From contig JAIZWK010000001.1 of NCBI GenBank assembly GCA_021498095.1, positions 926,448 through 990,447 on the forward strand: a stretch of 64,000 nt of DNA, in the 5' to 3' direction. Under the pieces are notes generated by a model that ran no database searches, had not been told where the DNA came from, and worked only from the letters and a program-made list of their open reading frames with translations. Below are positions 7,782-16,470 of this stretch, in pieces; position 1 is the stretch's first letter; each line of letters begins with the position of its first letter. This DNA comes from Candidatus Harpocratesius repetitus. Lineage in GTDB: Archaea > Asgardarchaeota > Lokiarchaeia > Sigyniarchaeales > Promethearchaeaceae. The position numbers and the translations under genes were made by a program.

Positions 7782-10700
7782 TTAAGCCCGATCCTTTAAA
7801 ATCAAGCGAGGTGCCAATCCGAGCGACATCATTTCTTGCAACAGCAATTTAAATGCATATGAACATGTAACGCTCGAAATCTGCGATTTTTCACCACAAA
7901 CTGGGCAGTAGGTTCGATCTCGATTTCGATCATAAACAGAAAGTAAACCACACTTCTCACAAACCAAAATCTGAGTGCGATCCGACTCATCCAATAAACG
8001 TTCCTTTAATAATACCGCAGATCCGTGTCCAACCAAACAATCGCGCTCCATTTCTCCAAAACGAAGACCTCCTTCACGTGCTCGACCTTCTGTAGGTTGA
8101 CGGGTTAAAATTTGCACTGGGCCTCGAGCTCGCGCATGAATCTTGTCAGATACAAGGTGGTGCAGTTTTTGATAATAAACGCAAGCGAAATAGATGCCAA
8201 CATCATATCTTTCTCCAGTGACGCCGTTATAGAGGGTTTCCCTGCCACCATAGTCAAACCCGTGTTCCACAAGGTGCAATTGAAGTTGATCCATATCTTC
8301 CATTTCGAATGGAGTTGCATTACCGATGGTGCCTGTTGCGGCAGCGACTTTACCCAAACATCCTTCAAACATCTGCCCTAAGGTCATACGTGAAGGCATG
8401 GCGTGGGGATTGATGATTAAGTCGGGTGAGATGCCTTGGGCTGAGAATGGCATATCTTCCTGAGGTGATATTAATCCTAAAACACCTTTTTGCCCGTGAC
8501 GTGAGGCAAATTTATCACCTAATTCGGGGATACGCAAATCTCTGACTTTAATTTTAATTAACTTATTACCGTCCAGTGTTTCTGTTATGATAACAGTATC
8601 AACGGTTCCTGCTTCTGAATGTCGCATATTAATACTAGTTTCTCTGCGTTGCGGCTGAGATAAGTCATCAAAATCATCATATGGATGTGTAAATCGAGGA
8701 GGAGAAGTTCGCCCAATAAGAACATCGCCACCATCACATACAGTTTCGGGTTCAATAATTCCATCATCAGCAAGGTGGCGGTATGCATCAGATGCTCGGT
8801 AGCCTCGTACTTCTTTTTCAGGTACTTCAAATTTATCGAGTTGGCCTCCGGGATATTTTCGTTCTTCGCCTTCGTAGGTTCGGAAGAAGGTACTTCGAGC
8901 CAATCCCCGTTCGATAGAAGCCTTATTCATGATAAGTGCATCTTCAATATTGAAGGCTTGAAAGGACATAATTCCCAAAACGAAATTTTGTCCAGCTGGG
9001 CGTGTATCGAAACCAATAATCTCCATTGCCCTTGTACTGGTTAATGGTTTTTGAGGATAATGAAGTAAATGCCCACGAGTATCTAATCTAAGGTGGAAAT
9101 TAGCTGCAAATATTCCAAGTGCCTGTTTTGCCATACCTGCTTCATAAGTATTTCGAGGACTTTGGTTGTGATCAGGGAATGGAATTAAGGATGCGGTGAT
9201 ACCTAGAATTGCGGCGGGTGCGATTTCCAAATGAGTATGTTCAGGAGTTAAATCGCGTTCACGCATGCAAATTAAGGCGTTTTCTTCTTCTTCAGCATCA
9301 AAATACTCAATCAAGCCGCGGGCGATTAAATCATTCCATTGTAATTGTCCTGTGCGGACTTTATCAACAACATCTTGTGTGATTAAAACTTTTCCATTTT
9401 TTACAACCAATAATGGTCGTCGTGCACGTCCTGCATCACAGTTAATTTGAACTTCATTTGATTCAGGATAGTAGGCAATATTCACGTTGGGGTTAAGATC
9501 TCCCCGTCTTCGTTTCATACGAATTGTTTCAATCAATGGACGATAATTTGGATGAATTCCCAAAAGTTTTCCGTTTAGATATATCTTTGCTTTCCCGCTT
9601 ACTTCTTCTACTTCTTCAAGAGGGATTACACCCAAATCGTATAGGTCTGTTTCAATTTTCTTTTCATTTGTTCCAACCGAAATTAAAGCAGTTAATGCTA
9701 AGTTTTTAACAAGCCCACAATTTGGACCTTCTGGGGTTTCTGCAGGACATATTTTACCCCATTGGGTTGGATGCAAGTCTCGTGCTTCAAAATGTGGTTG
9801 ACTGCGGGATAAGGGTGAAATTATACGACGTAAATGACTTAAAGTTGAAATGAAATTAGTCCTATCGAGTAATTGAGAAACACCTGCTTTACCTCCAACC
9901 CAATTTCCCGTGGCGAGTGCATGACGGATTCGTTCGGTAATAACATCTGCACGGACAGCGGTTTTAATATTGGGTTTTCTTCCTCTGACAGCAGTACGTT
10001 CCAATTGATATTTAATATCACGTGTAAGATTTAAGAATGAAACACGAAAGAGAGATGTAAACAAGTCTCCTGCTAATTTCAACCGTTTATTCGCATAATG
10101 GTCTTTATCATCCGGTCGTCGAATATCTAAAGCAAGTTCTAATACTTTTTGTGTCATTTGACCTAAGAAATAGGCTTTACGAATACGATCTTCTTGTTCA
10201 TATCCAATATGTGGTAATAAGTATCGATCAAGAATTTGCTGTGCTCTTTTGATACGGTATTCTCTTGTCTGACCTACTGCAACCCGTTTTCCTACGTAGT
10301 CTAATGCGTTCATCATAGATTTTTCTGGATCAGATACCACTTCGATTGCAGATGCAACGTCAATTATCGGAATTAATTCTTTTTGAATTTCGGGGTTATC
10401 ACTGATAGCTTCAAAGATTTTTCGATCAGAATTTAACCCTAATGCCCGCATTAAAATTGCAATTGGGATTTTTCCTGGAACTGAAGGTAAAGAAACGCGT
10501 ATATTTCCATCTTTTCGTCTTTCAATGGTCACTGGGGCACGGAATCCATGTGTTGTGGAAAACACTTTAGCAATATGAGTGGCTGATGAACTACGGCTGG
10601 CTTCTTCAATTAATATTCGATTTGGAGCCAGATCTTCTTGAGTAACAAGAACCCGTTCCGTTCCGTTAATGATGAAATAACCACCAGGATCTAAAGGATC

Positions 10701-11171
10701 TTCCCCGATTTGAATAAGTTCTTCTTTAGTTGTCATTTTTGACAGAGGGCATTTGGAAGATTTCAACATAATTGGCAGTTTACCTATATAAGTATTAATT
10801 GTTTCATTGTAATGGGGTCGTTGGGTTCGTTCATCAATGGTAACTGGAGTCATTTCCAAATATATTTTAGATGCATAGGTTAATTCACGAATACGGGCTT
10901 CCAAAGGAGTAATGGATTTGGTTGCACCATCTGCTTCACGAACTTGTGGTTCTTCAACGGTTATTTTCCCAAAGATTATATAAAAATCAGGAATATCGGG
11001 AATGATTTTTTTGGTTTCGTCACAGATTTGCTGTAAGGTTTCTTCTAAAAAGACATTAAAGGAGTCTAAATGCTGACGGACCAAACCGATTTCATTAAAG
11101 TAGGATCGGAGTAAATCCCACATGTTTTCTGGAGTGGTAACAAAAGATTTGGAAAGAATGCTGCTATTCAT
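7782..11171 (-). CDS. rpoB: DNA-directed RNA polymerase subunit B (Rpo2, unsplit)
   Basis: A full-length, 1,129-residue second-largest RNA polymerase subunit in one polypeptide, in contrast to the split B'/B'' of many methanogens and halophiles. It starts with the protrusion and lobe domains and contains HPTQWGKICPAETPEGPNCG of the fork region and GDKFASRHGQKGV of the active-centre/hybrid-binding domain. A C-terminal zinc site is at about 1071-1093 (CEKCG and CPVCG) ahead of the clamp end. It forms half of the catalytic centre with Rpo1. rpoH lies 208 bases upstream on the same strand, the ancient archaeal order, but rpoA1/rpoA2 do not follow. A U-rich tract after the stop marks the end of the transcript. 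Confidence 0.98.
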   Translation of the reverse strand: MNSSILSKSFVTTPENMWDLLRSYFNEIGLVRQHLDSFNVFLEETLQQICDETKKIIPDIPDFYIIFGKITVEEPQVREADGATKSITPLEARIRELTYASKIYLEMTPVTIDERTQRPHYNETINTYIGKLPIMLKSSKCPLSKMTTKEELIQIGEDPLDPGGYFIINGTERVLVTQEDLAPNRILIEEASRSSSATHIAKVFSTTHGFRAPVTIERRKDGNIRVSLPSVPGKIPIAILMRALGLNSDRKIFEAISDNPEIQKELIPIIDVASAIEVVSDPEKSMMNALDYVGKRVAVGQTREYRIKRAQQILDRYLLPHIGYEQEDRIRKAYFLGQMTQKVLELALDIRRPDDKDHYANKRLKLAGDLFTSLFRVSFLNLTRDIKYQLERTAVRGRKPNIKTAVRADVITERIRHALATGNWVGGKAGVSQLLDRTNFISTLSHLRRIISPLSRSQPHFEARDLHPTQWGKICPAETPEGPNCGLVKNLALTALISVGTNEKKIETDLYDLGVIPLEEVEEVSGKAKIYLNGKLLGIHPNYRPLIETIRMKRRRGDLNPNVNIAYYPESNEVQINCDAGRARRPLLVVKNGKVLITQDVVDKVRTGQLQWNDLIARGLIEYFDAEEEENALICMRERDLTPEHTHLEIAPAAILGITASLIPFPDHNQSPRNTYEAGMAKQALGIFAANFHLRLDTRGHLLHYPQKPLTSTRAMEIIGFDTRPAGQNFVLGIMSFQAFNIEDALIMNKASIERGLARSTFFRTYEGEERKYPGGQLDKFEVPEKEVRGYRASDAYRHLADDGIIEPETVCDGGDVLIGRTSPPRFTHPYDDFDDLSQPQRRETSINMRHSEAGTVDTVIITETLDGNKLIKIKVRDLRIPELGDKFASRHGQKGVLGLISPQEDMPFSAQGISPDLIINPHAMPSRMTLGQMFEGCLGKVAAATGTIGNATPFEMEDMDQLQLHLVEHGFDYGGRETLYNGVTGERYDVGIYFACVYYQKLHHLVSDKIHARARGPVQILTRQPTEGRAREGGLRFGEMERDCLVGHGSAVLLKERLLDESDRTQILVCEKCGLLSVYDRNRDRTYCPVCGEKSQISSVTCSYAFKLLLQEMMSLGLAPRLILKDRA

Positions 11172-11379
11172 TTTTGAGCCTCAGAGTAAATATTTCTTTT
11201 TTTTAAGAATTGTTTAATTTATGGTATTATTTTTTAATGGAAAATAAATGATTTTTTTCTTTGAATCAGAACTGTAATTTTTATTTTAAGTTGATTTTGT
11301 TCAAATTAACTTTAATTTATTTTATAAGGTTCTTTTTTTAGTGTTAAAAATGCGGGTTTTTTATGGTCTTTTACCATTT

Positions 11380-11658
11380 TTACCGACGTATTACCACAAA
11401 ACGATAAGTATCGACAGTGTCGACAATCGTATCTGAATTTCGTATAATTTTAATCACATCGCCTTCTCGAGCACCTAAAGCAATGGCGGCAGGATCATCT
11501 TGAAAAATTCTGGGAAGATCCACAAGCCGAATGGCATAATCCTTCAATAATTGTGCCGTTTCTTGTTTTGTTAAGATTGAATGAAACGGAACAAGAGAAT
11601 GGGCTAAAACATCTAATTTTTTACTTTTTTTTGCCAAGGATAAATTCAACTCTCTCAA
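11380..11658 (-). CDS. rpoH: DNA-directed RNA polymerase subunit H (Rpo5)
   Basis: A 92-residue protein matching the conserved C-terminal domain of eukaryotic RPB5. Visible motifs are DVLAHSLVPFHSILTKQE, LVDLPRIFQDDPAA (family LPxIxxxDPxA) and GAREGDVIKIIRNSDT followed by YRFVVIRR at the end. It is longer at the N-terminus than the shortest archaeal versions by about ten residues (MRELNLSLAKKSK). It sits in the jaw of RNA polymerase and contacts downstream DNA. It precedes rpoB in the same direction, as is typical in archaea. A TGATCA hexamer lies at 11717-11722, 59-64 bases upstream of the start. Confidence 0.95.
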   Translation of the reverse strand: MRELNLSLAKKSKKLDVLAHSLVPFHSILTKQETAQLLKDYAIRLVDLPRIFQDDPAAIALGAREGDVIKIIRNSDTIVDTVDTYRFVVIRR

Positions 11659-11894
11659 AGAAAATCATTAATAAAATGGGAAATAAAATAATTTTGGAGT
11701 TTCCAGTAGAAAATTTTGATCACTCCGTTGTGCACAAAATAGAAAAATCGCCATATTAAAAAAATTTTTCGACTTTTGAAATCAAAGATATAGATATGAT
11801 TAATCTGTTTTAATTTACTGCGAAATATTTGAAAAGATGCAGTTCTACAAGACTTGGCACATTTCGAGCTCAATAATTGGCTATTTTAATGAAT
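11659..11894. other. A+T-rich spacer upstream of rpoH
   Basis: About 235 bases that should carry the rpoH promoter on the minus strand. I see one TGATCA at 11717-11722 and several A/T boxes, but cannot pick a TATA element with confidence. Low-complexity reading frames here show no coding character. Confidence 0.4.
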
Positions 11895-12617
11895 CTAAAA
11901 ATAACCTGAAGTTGATGATTTTCGAGAAGAAATATTAAGTGGTTTTGGGGAAAAAAGAATTACATGATAGCCTGACTGCTTTTTGATTGTCTTAATATTC
12001 CAAGTTGGTTTAATATCCAATAATTTGGCTTGGAAACCTTCTGAACCTAATTTTTTTTTATGTACGTATTGAATAAATCCATTCTCTGTTAAAAGATCAG
12101 CCGCAGCTTCGAATAATTCAAGCATATTTTTATGTCCTGTTTTTAATGGAGGATTAGTATATACTGCATTAAATTTTATATTTGATGATTTTAACTTTTC
12201 TACAGAATCTTGAAATGGACCAGGTAAGATCTCGATGTTTCCACATTTATTTGAAACAATATTTCGTTTCAATAACCATAATGCTCGTTCATTTACTTCA
12301 GATGCAAAAATTTTATAATTGAGTGAAGTTATAGGTGGTGTTTGGGCTGTTTGCTGAGTAAGTTCATGAAAAGCTAAATATTTTGACAACCAAATTGAAA
12401 TTGGCCCGTATCCTGCACCTAAATCAAGAAAATATGCATTTTCTATGGAAGATGGCAAAATAAGTGCGTTAATTAATATTTCCGTTCCTTTATCTATGTT
12501 TTCTGGAGAAAATACTTCTCTTGCTGTCTGTAAAACCATGTTTTGGTTACGTAATGAAACAAAGAGCTTTTTAATCCGATCAGCTGAAGTATGAGTGGGA
12601 GAAAAGTAATGAGACAT
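11895..12617 (-). CDS. RsmC/MJ0882-like SAM-dependent methyltransferase
   Basis: A 240-residue protein beginning MSHYFSPTHTS; an ATG ten codons earlier at 12647 is possible, but it is followed by a run of lysine codons in a poly-A tract and the inner ATG fits the family start (HYF). The N-terminal part carries the substrate-side segment LQTAREVFSPENIDKGT, which resembles the 'vFs...id.gt..Ll' motif of MTS-domain methyltransferases. Motif I is FLDLGAGYGPISI and motif IV is TNPPLKTGH, the NPP signature of enzymes that methylate exocyclic amines of bases, such as RsmC/RlmG. It probably methylates rRNA or tRNA. It lies 51 bases after cbf5, in the same direction. Confidence 0.85.
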   Translation of the reverse strand: MSHYFSPTHTSADRIKKLFVSLRNQNMVLQTAREVFSPENIDKGTEILINALILPSSIENAYFLDLGAGYGPISIWLSKYLAFHELTQQTAQTPPITSLNYKIFASEVNERALWLLKRNIVSNKCGNIEILPGPFQDSVEKLKSSNIKFNAVYTNPPLKTGHKNMLELFEAAADLLTENGFIQYVHKKKLGSEGFQAKLLDIKPTWNIKTIKKQSGYHVILFSPKPLNISSRKSSTSGYF

Positions 12618-12668
12618 TTTTTTTTTTTTTGAAGGAATCAAAATCACCTGAGTGTTAGAATCTGTAAA

Positions 12669-13679
12669 TTATGTAATACTTTTTATATCTTGCCAATTGG
12701 GATACCAACCACGAGGCATAAAAACCTTTTGAGTCTTTGCGCAAATCCCATGATTTGATTTCAAAATTTGATGAGTTGTCATTAAGCTAATTGCAAAAGC
12801 TACTAATTCTCCTTTTTGGGTCATAATTGCTACTTGGTCTCCTTTTTCAATTGTTTTTTCTAAATAAAGCACACCTGCGATAGCTAGACTCGCACCGTGT
12901 GCAATTGCATCAACGGCAGAATCACGGATAAATATTTTTTTCCAGTGTTTTACCGCTTTTTCCATGGGAGTGATTAATGCTCGTAGGTAACGTTCATCTT
13001 TTTCTTCGCGATAAATTGTTAAGGCATCATGCAAATCTTGAAGAGTACAGAGTGTATCTTCACGAAAATCTCCAGTCCGCGTTCGACGTAATTCTACCAT
13101 ATGTGCACCACATAAGAGCGTTTCTCCTATATCAAAACATAGTTTCCGAATATAAGTTCCTGCTTCACATCCCACACGAAAAAGAACGAATTTATCTTTT
13201 ACTTCTAAGAGATGTGTGTAATAGATTTTCCGAATTCTAAGTCTTCTTGCAACTGAAGATTTTAACGGTGGGCGTTGATATAAGGACGTAGTGTATAAGT
13301 TTAAAACAGCTTCAATTTTTTCTTTAGGTACTTCTTCATGAAGGTACATTACACAAATATATTCTTTACCGGCAGTAAGCAAAGCTCGAATAACTTTTGT
13401 TGCCCTTCCTAAAGCAATAGGTAAAACCCCCGTAACTTGTGGATCTAAAGTTCCTCCATGGCCTGTTTTTGAAAGATCGAAGAGTTTCTTCACCCATGAT
13501 GCTACTTCATGCGACGTTGGTCCTTGAGGTTTATCTAAATTGACAATACCCATATTTACATGGTGTTCAATGGGACGGTTATCTGGTTCAAAGCCATATT
13601 GCGGATCTGTTGCTTCTTCGGCTTTGATAACATAGACATGGGGTTTTGCTTCATATGGAAGAAGGTATTCGAAACTCAC
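12669..13679 (-). CDS. cbf5: Cbf5 / archaeal TruB-family tRNA pseudouridine synthase
   Basis: A 336-residue pseudouridine synthase of the Cbf5/dyskerin type. The N-terminal GIVNLDKPQGPTSHEV motif and the catalytic loop GHGGTLDPQVTGVLP with Asp79 are intact. The middle contains YQRPPLKSSVARRLRIRKIY and the GTYIRKLCFDIGE motif. The C-terminal third (about 245-325) is a PUA domain, containing GASLAIAGV and GDQVAIMTQKGELVAFA. Archaeal Cbf5 is the catalytic subunit of H/ACA guide RNPs and can also make pseudouridine 55 in tRNA. Residues 1-40 form an N-terminal extension before the conserved core, as in other archaeal/eukaryotic members. Its neighbours on the strand are the RsmC-like gene and the Roadblock-GTPase gene. 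Confidence 0.96.
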   Translation of the reverse strand: MSFEYLLPYEAKPHVYVIKAEEATDPQYGFEPDNRPIEHHVNMGIVNLDKPQGPTSHEVASWVKKLFDLSKTGHGGTLDPQVTGVLPIALGRATKVIRALLTAGKEYICVMYLHEEVPKEKIEAVLNLYTTSLYQRPPLKSSVARRLRIRKIYYTHLLEVKDKFVLFRVGCEAGTYIRKLCFDIGETLLCGAHMVELRRTRTGDFREDTLCTLQDLHDALTIYREEKDERYLRALITPMEKAVKHWKKIFIRDSAVDAIAHGASLAIAGVLYLEKTIEKGDQVAIMTQKGELVAFAISLMTTHQILKSNHGICAKTQKVFMPRGWYPNWQDIKSIT

Positions 13680-13722
13680 ATGTATTAAAAATAAAGATAC
13701 CCTTTGAAAATTTCTCTTTTAA

Positions 13723-13854
13723 TTAAGATAGGAGAACAACTGCAATTTGTTCTAAAGAAGATTCTTTAACACTTGATGAAATAAAATCAATTGCTGATGG
13801 GGTAATCTGAATAGCAAATTCTTCATTATTCGGAATGCTTGCATTTTTATCCAT
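13723..13854 (-). CDS. Very small ORF, 43 residues, unknown
   Basis: A short minus-strand ORF between the GTPase gene (34 bases before) and cbf5 (44 bases after). It has a GGTG ribosome-binding-like motif (13864-13867, minus strand) nine bases before the ATG. The product runs from MDKNASIPNNEEF through a hydrophobic/amphipathic stretch (AIQITPSAIDFISSSV) and ends IAVVLLS. The ITPSAIDFI part faintly recalls the N-terminus of A-type Fe-S carriers (HesB/IscA), but the conserved cysteines are absent, so it could be a remnant or a small independent gene. Confidence is low. Confidence 0.35.
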   Translation of the reverse strand: MDKNASIPNNEEFAIQITPSAIDFISSSVKESSLEQIAVVLLS

Positions 13855-13887
13855 AAATATTAGCACCATATCTTTAATAGCGCTTTT

Positions 13888-14883
13888 TTAAGCGAGTTTT
13901 TCTGTTATTTTCATTTTTTCCAAAAACAAAAATGCAAGTGTTCGAAAAGCTTCTTCTACTACATCTCTATTCAAAGCACTGGTTTCAATATAGGGTAATC
14001 CGAGCTTTTGTCCCAATGCTTTTCCTTGCTCTTTGGTTATTTTCCTTTCATTTTCCATATCAATTTTATTTCCAACTAACATTAGCATTATGTCTGGTTC
14101 AATTCTTGTTGCTTCATTATACCACTTTTCGATATTTTCAAACGTTTCTGGGCGCGTTACATCGAAAACGAGTAAACCTGCTTTAGCTCCTTGAAAATAA
14201 GTTTGTCGAACCCTTGTAAATTGCTGCTGTCCTGCCAAATCAAAAAGAGTTAACCGTACTTCTACTCCCCATTGGTCAAAAATCACGGCCTTTTTCATGA
14301 TACTTACGCCTATTGTAGCTTTATAATCCTTATCAAACGAAGCATCGACAAAATTATTAACTAATGTTGTTTTTCCAACAGAACCATCACCGCCAAGAAT
14401 AGTCTTCAATACATAAGCACCTTCTTTAATAAGAATTCGAACAATATCCTCATTACGAGTAGAATCTTGTGTGTGAACACGAAAACTTGGAATAACAGGG
14501 CTAACGGGTCTACCGTCCAAGATTCTGGTAACTTTTTCAGCACAAAGGTACGCATATGGAAATAACTCATCAATAGAAGACATAGCATCAGCGACTACCA
14601 CTAAAATTGCCTCAGGACCGGCTTCACAGAAAATTAGTCTGTGATCTGCTGTATCAAATGAGCCTGTTCCAAAATTTCCACATTGAAATTCTGAAGAAAT
14701 TCTTTTTAAAACAGGTTCTACTAAAGCAGCAATTCCCCCTAATAGTTCTTCGTCAAGACCTTCTTTAATTAAACTCGCCAACACTAAACCTTCTCGATCT
14801 ACGATAACCACAGCGAGTAGTTCATCTCCCACCGATTGAAACATCCATTTAAGCAGATCATCGAGAATTTTGTGATAGGCCAT
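13888..14883 (-). CDS. Roadblock/LC7 domain fused to a Ras/Rab-like small GTPase
   Basis: A 331-residue two-domain protein. Residues 1-125 are a Roadblock/LC7 domain (VVIVDREGLVLAS, then a long helix LGGIAALVEPVLKRI, then strands DHRLIFCEAG and AILVVVADA). After a linker at about 126-158 comes a complete small GTPase: G1 GGDGSVGKTT (164-173), G2 Thr190 in KATIGV, G3 DLAGQQQF (215-222), G4 NKID (272-275) and G5 TSA (301-303). The switch pattern and length are Rab/Ras-like. There is no C-terminal Cys, so no prenylation. Roadblock proteins such as MglB act as GAPs or scaffolds for GTPases such as MglA, so here a regulator is joined in cis. Expanded Roadblock and Ras-like families are an Asgard hallmark. 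Confidence 0.95.
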   Translation of the reverse strand: MAYHKILDDLLKWMFQSVGDELLAVVIVDREGLVLASLIKEGLDEELLGGIAALVEPVLKRISSEFQCGNFGTGSFDTADHRLIFCEAGPEAILVVVADAMSSIDELFPYAYLCAEKVTRILDGRPVSPVIPSFRVHTQDSTRNEDIVRILIKEGAYVLKTILGGDGSVGKTTLVNNFVDASFDKDYKATIGVSIMKKAVIFDQWGVEVRLTLFDLAGQQQFTRVRQTYFQGAKAGLLVFDVTRPETFENIEKWYNEATRIEPDIMLMLVGNKIDMENERKITKEQGKALGQKLGLPYIETSALNRDVVEEAFRTLAFLFLEKMKITEKLA

Positions 14884-15001
14884 GATCTATTATATCATGA
14901 ATAGAGAGACCTATTAATTTTTTGGGGAGAAAGGAAGTTTCAATCACATAACTGTGATAGACAATACAGATATGCGAATGTTCAAGATTAATTATTCATG
15001 C

Positions 15002-15610
15002 TTACTTTTTAACCGATGCGTGATTGGTTATTTGTTGTATTCTTTTCTGTTTTTCTTTTCTTTCAGGAATCTTTTTAAAAATTCCGGCGAGCAATGATGC
15101 CAATAGTGCTAAATAGAGCGAATAATCATAGAAATTGTGAAAATGAAGAATCAGATCTCCTTTTTTATTACGATCTATACTCACCCGGTCACCAAATAAG
15201 GACTTAAAATGATTTTGTCCTATAGATATAATTTTTTCTTTGGGTTTTGAGATTGTGTGAAAGAAAATTTTTATTCCCGCTTTAGGAAAAGATTTTTCAT
15301 TAAGGTAAAATGGAAAAATTGATTTTATTTCATCAAATTTTTTAGATTGCTTAGAAAACCGTATTACTTGACGTGATGAAAAAGGTTGATTTAGCATTTC
15401 AAATATAGTAAGATCATTATAAATATATAATAACCCATTTTCGATGATTTCTAAATAAAATTGTGAGCCAATTTGTTTTTCCAGTAGATGATTGATATAT
15501 GCTGCATTTTTTTGTATTTTTTGAAAAATCTCGGGATGATCAGAGGTAATAGATATATAAATTTGATTAGAATGATCAGTCTCTTCTTTATAGTGCTGTG
15601 AATAAGTCAT
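15002..15610 (-). CDS. Unknown protein with C-terminal transmembrane segment
   Basis: A 202-residue protein I do not recognise. The first ~160 residues are mixed alpha/beta and polar, including RQVIRFSKQSKKFDEI and GDRVSIDRNKKGDLILHFHNF. One hydrophobic segment lies at about 168-183 (YSLYLALLASLLAGIF), followed by a strongly basic tail (KKIPERKEKQKR). This suggests a tail-anchored topology with the bulk of the protein and the basic end on opposite sides of the membrane, or a peripheral cytoplasmic protein. It lies upstream of the Roadblock-GTPase gene on the same strand with a 118-base gap that holds the GTPase promoter, so a functional link is only a possibility. Confidence 0.6.
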   Translation of the reverse strand: MTYSQHYKEETDHSNQIYISITSDHPEIFQKIQKNAAYINHLLEKQIGSQFYLEIIENGLLYIYNDLTIFEMLNQPFSSRQVIRFSKQSKKFDEIKSIFPFYLNEKSFPKAGIKIFFHTISKPKEKIISIGQNHFKSLFGDRVSIDRNKKGDLILHFHNFYDYSLYLALLASLLAGIFKKIPERKEKQKRIQQITNHASVKK

Positions 15611-15784
15611 TGTTTAGCTCCCATTTTTAGTTGGAATATTCAAATTTCCAACTTTCCTTTTTTAATTTTTAACTAATTCGATAAGAAAAAAGTTGATTAT
15701 TTAAAATTTCTGATTGGAATAATTATTAATATTTTATCAAACGTTGTATAAATGAAATTTTTGATCCTAATTCTTCGAATTTTT

Positions 15785-15793
15785 ATTTATAAA
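15785..15793 (+). promoter_or_regulatory. TATA box upstream of the phosphoribosyltransferase operon
   Basis: TTTATAAAT lies about 42 bases before the ATG at 15831, predicting a transcript start near 15815 and a leader of some 15 bases. It is the only clear box in front of the four-gene run that follows. Confidence 0.45.
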
Positions 15794-15830
15794 TCGGAAA
15801 AAATAAATCAAAATCAACGTTTTTACCTAT

Positions 15831-16415
15831 ATGGATGCCTCAAAAATTCCTAAACTAGAACCTATCGATGGAGAATATTACTTTACTTACACTCAAATGC
15901 ATCGATTGGTTCAAAAATTGGCGAATAAAATTAAAGATTCTGGATTTAATCCCGATTTTATGATTGCCATAGGAACTGGAGGATTTATCCCTGCTCGAAT
16001 CCTTAAAATTTATATAAATCGTAAAATCTTAACTGTTGGTTTAAGTTATTACGATGAAAATGATATTCGGATGGATAAATTGCACCGAATTCAGTGGTTG
16101 GATGATGATCAAGAAAAACTAAAAGGAAAAAATGTTTTACTGGTTGATGAAGTTAACGATACTGGTGGAACACTGGAATATACTTTAAAAGAATTGTTAA
16201 AATGCAACCCAAAAGAAATTGCAGTTGTAGTATTGCATGATAAGAAAAAAGAAAAGAATGGGCATATTCCCTCTGAAATTAAACGTTACTTTGTGGGGGA
16301 ATACACTTTAGATCGTTGGATACATTATCCATGGGAAGCTACAGATATAGATTTTCATAATTATATGGCTGTAAAATTCGTCCAAAAAAGTGGGCGCTAT
16401 ATTTTTGAGTGCTAA
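15831..16415 (+). CDS. Purine-type phosphoribosyltransferase
   Basis: A 194-residue type I phosphoribosyltransferase. The PRPP-binding loop is VLLVDEVNDTGGTL at about 102-115, and the first core strand with its glycine loop is MIAIGTGGFIPAR at 44-56. The order and the WIHYPWE motif near the C-terminus match archaeal hypoxanthine/xanthine-guanine phosphoribosyltransferases of the COG2236 kind. The likely role is purine salvage: base plus PRPP to nucleotide. It is first in a run with cgi121-like, pelota and a radical SAM gene, with gaps of only 55, 36 and 19 bases, so these are probably co-transcribed. Confidence 0.88.
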   Translation: MDASKIPKLEPIDGEYYFTYTQMHRLVQKLANKIKDSGFNPDFMIAIGTGGFIPARILKIYINRKILTVGLSYYDENDIRMDKLHRIQWLDDDQEKLKGKNVLLVDEVNDTGGTLEYTLKELLKCNPKEIAVVVLHDKKKEKNGHIPSEIKRYFVGEYTLDRWIHYPWEATDIDFHNYMAVKFVQKSGRYIFEC

Positions 16416-16470
16416 ATAATGAATGATATGAAATTGAATTAATAATTAAAATAATTAATAAAAGGTGGTA

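Noticed and set aside
8685..9044. 119-codon plus-strand frame inside rpoB
   Set aside because: It is antisense to a strongly conserved part of rpoB and has the Ser/Phe/Ile-rich composition typical of a shadow frame; no family or ribosome-binding site.
11655..11873. 72-codon minus-strand frame just upstream of rpoH
   Set aside because: Low-complexity Phe/Ile/Lys sequence in A/T-rich spacer, overlapping the rpoH start by four bases; more likely promoter DNA.
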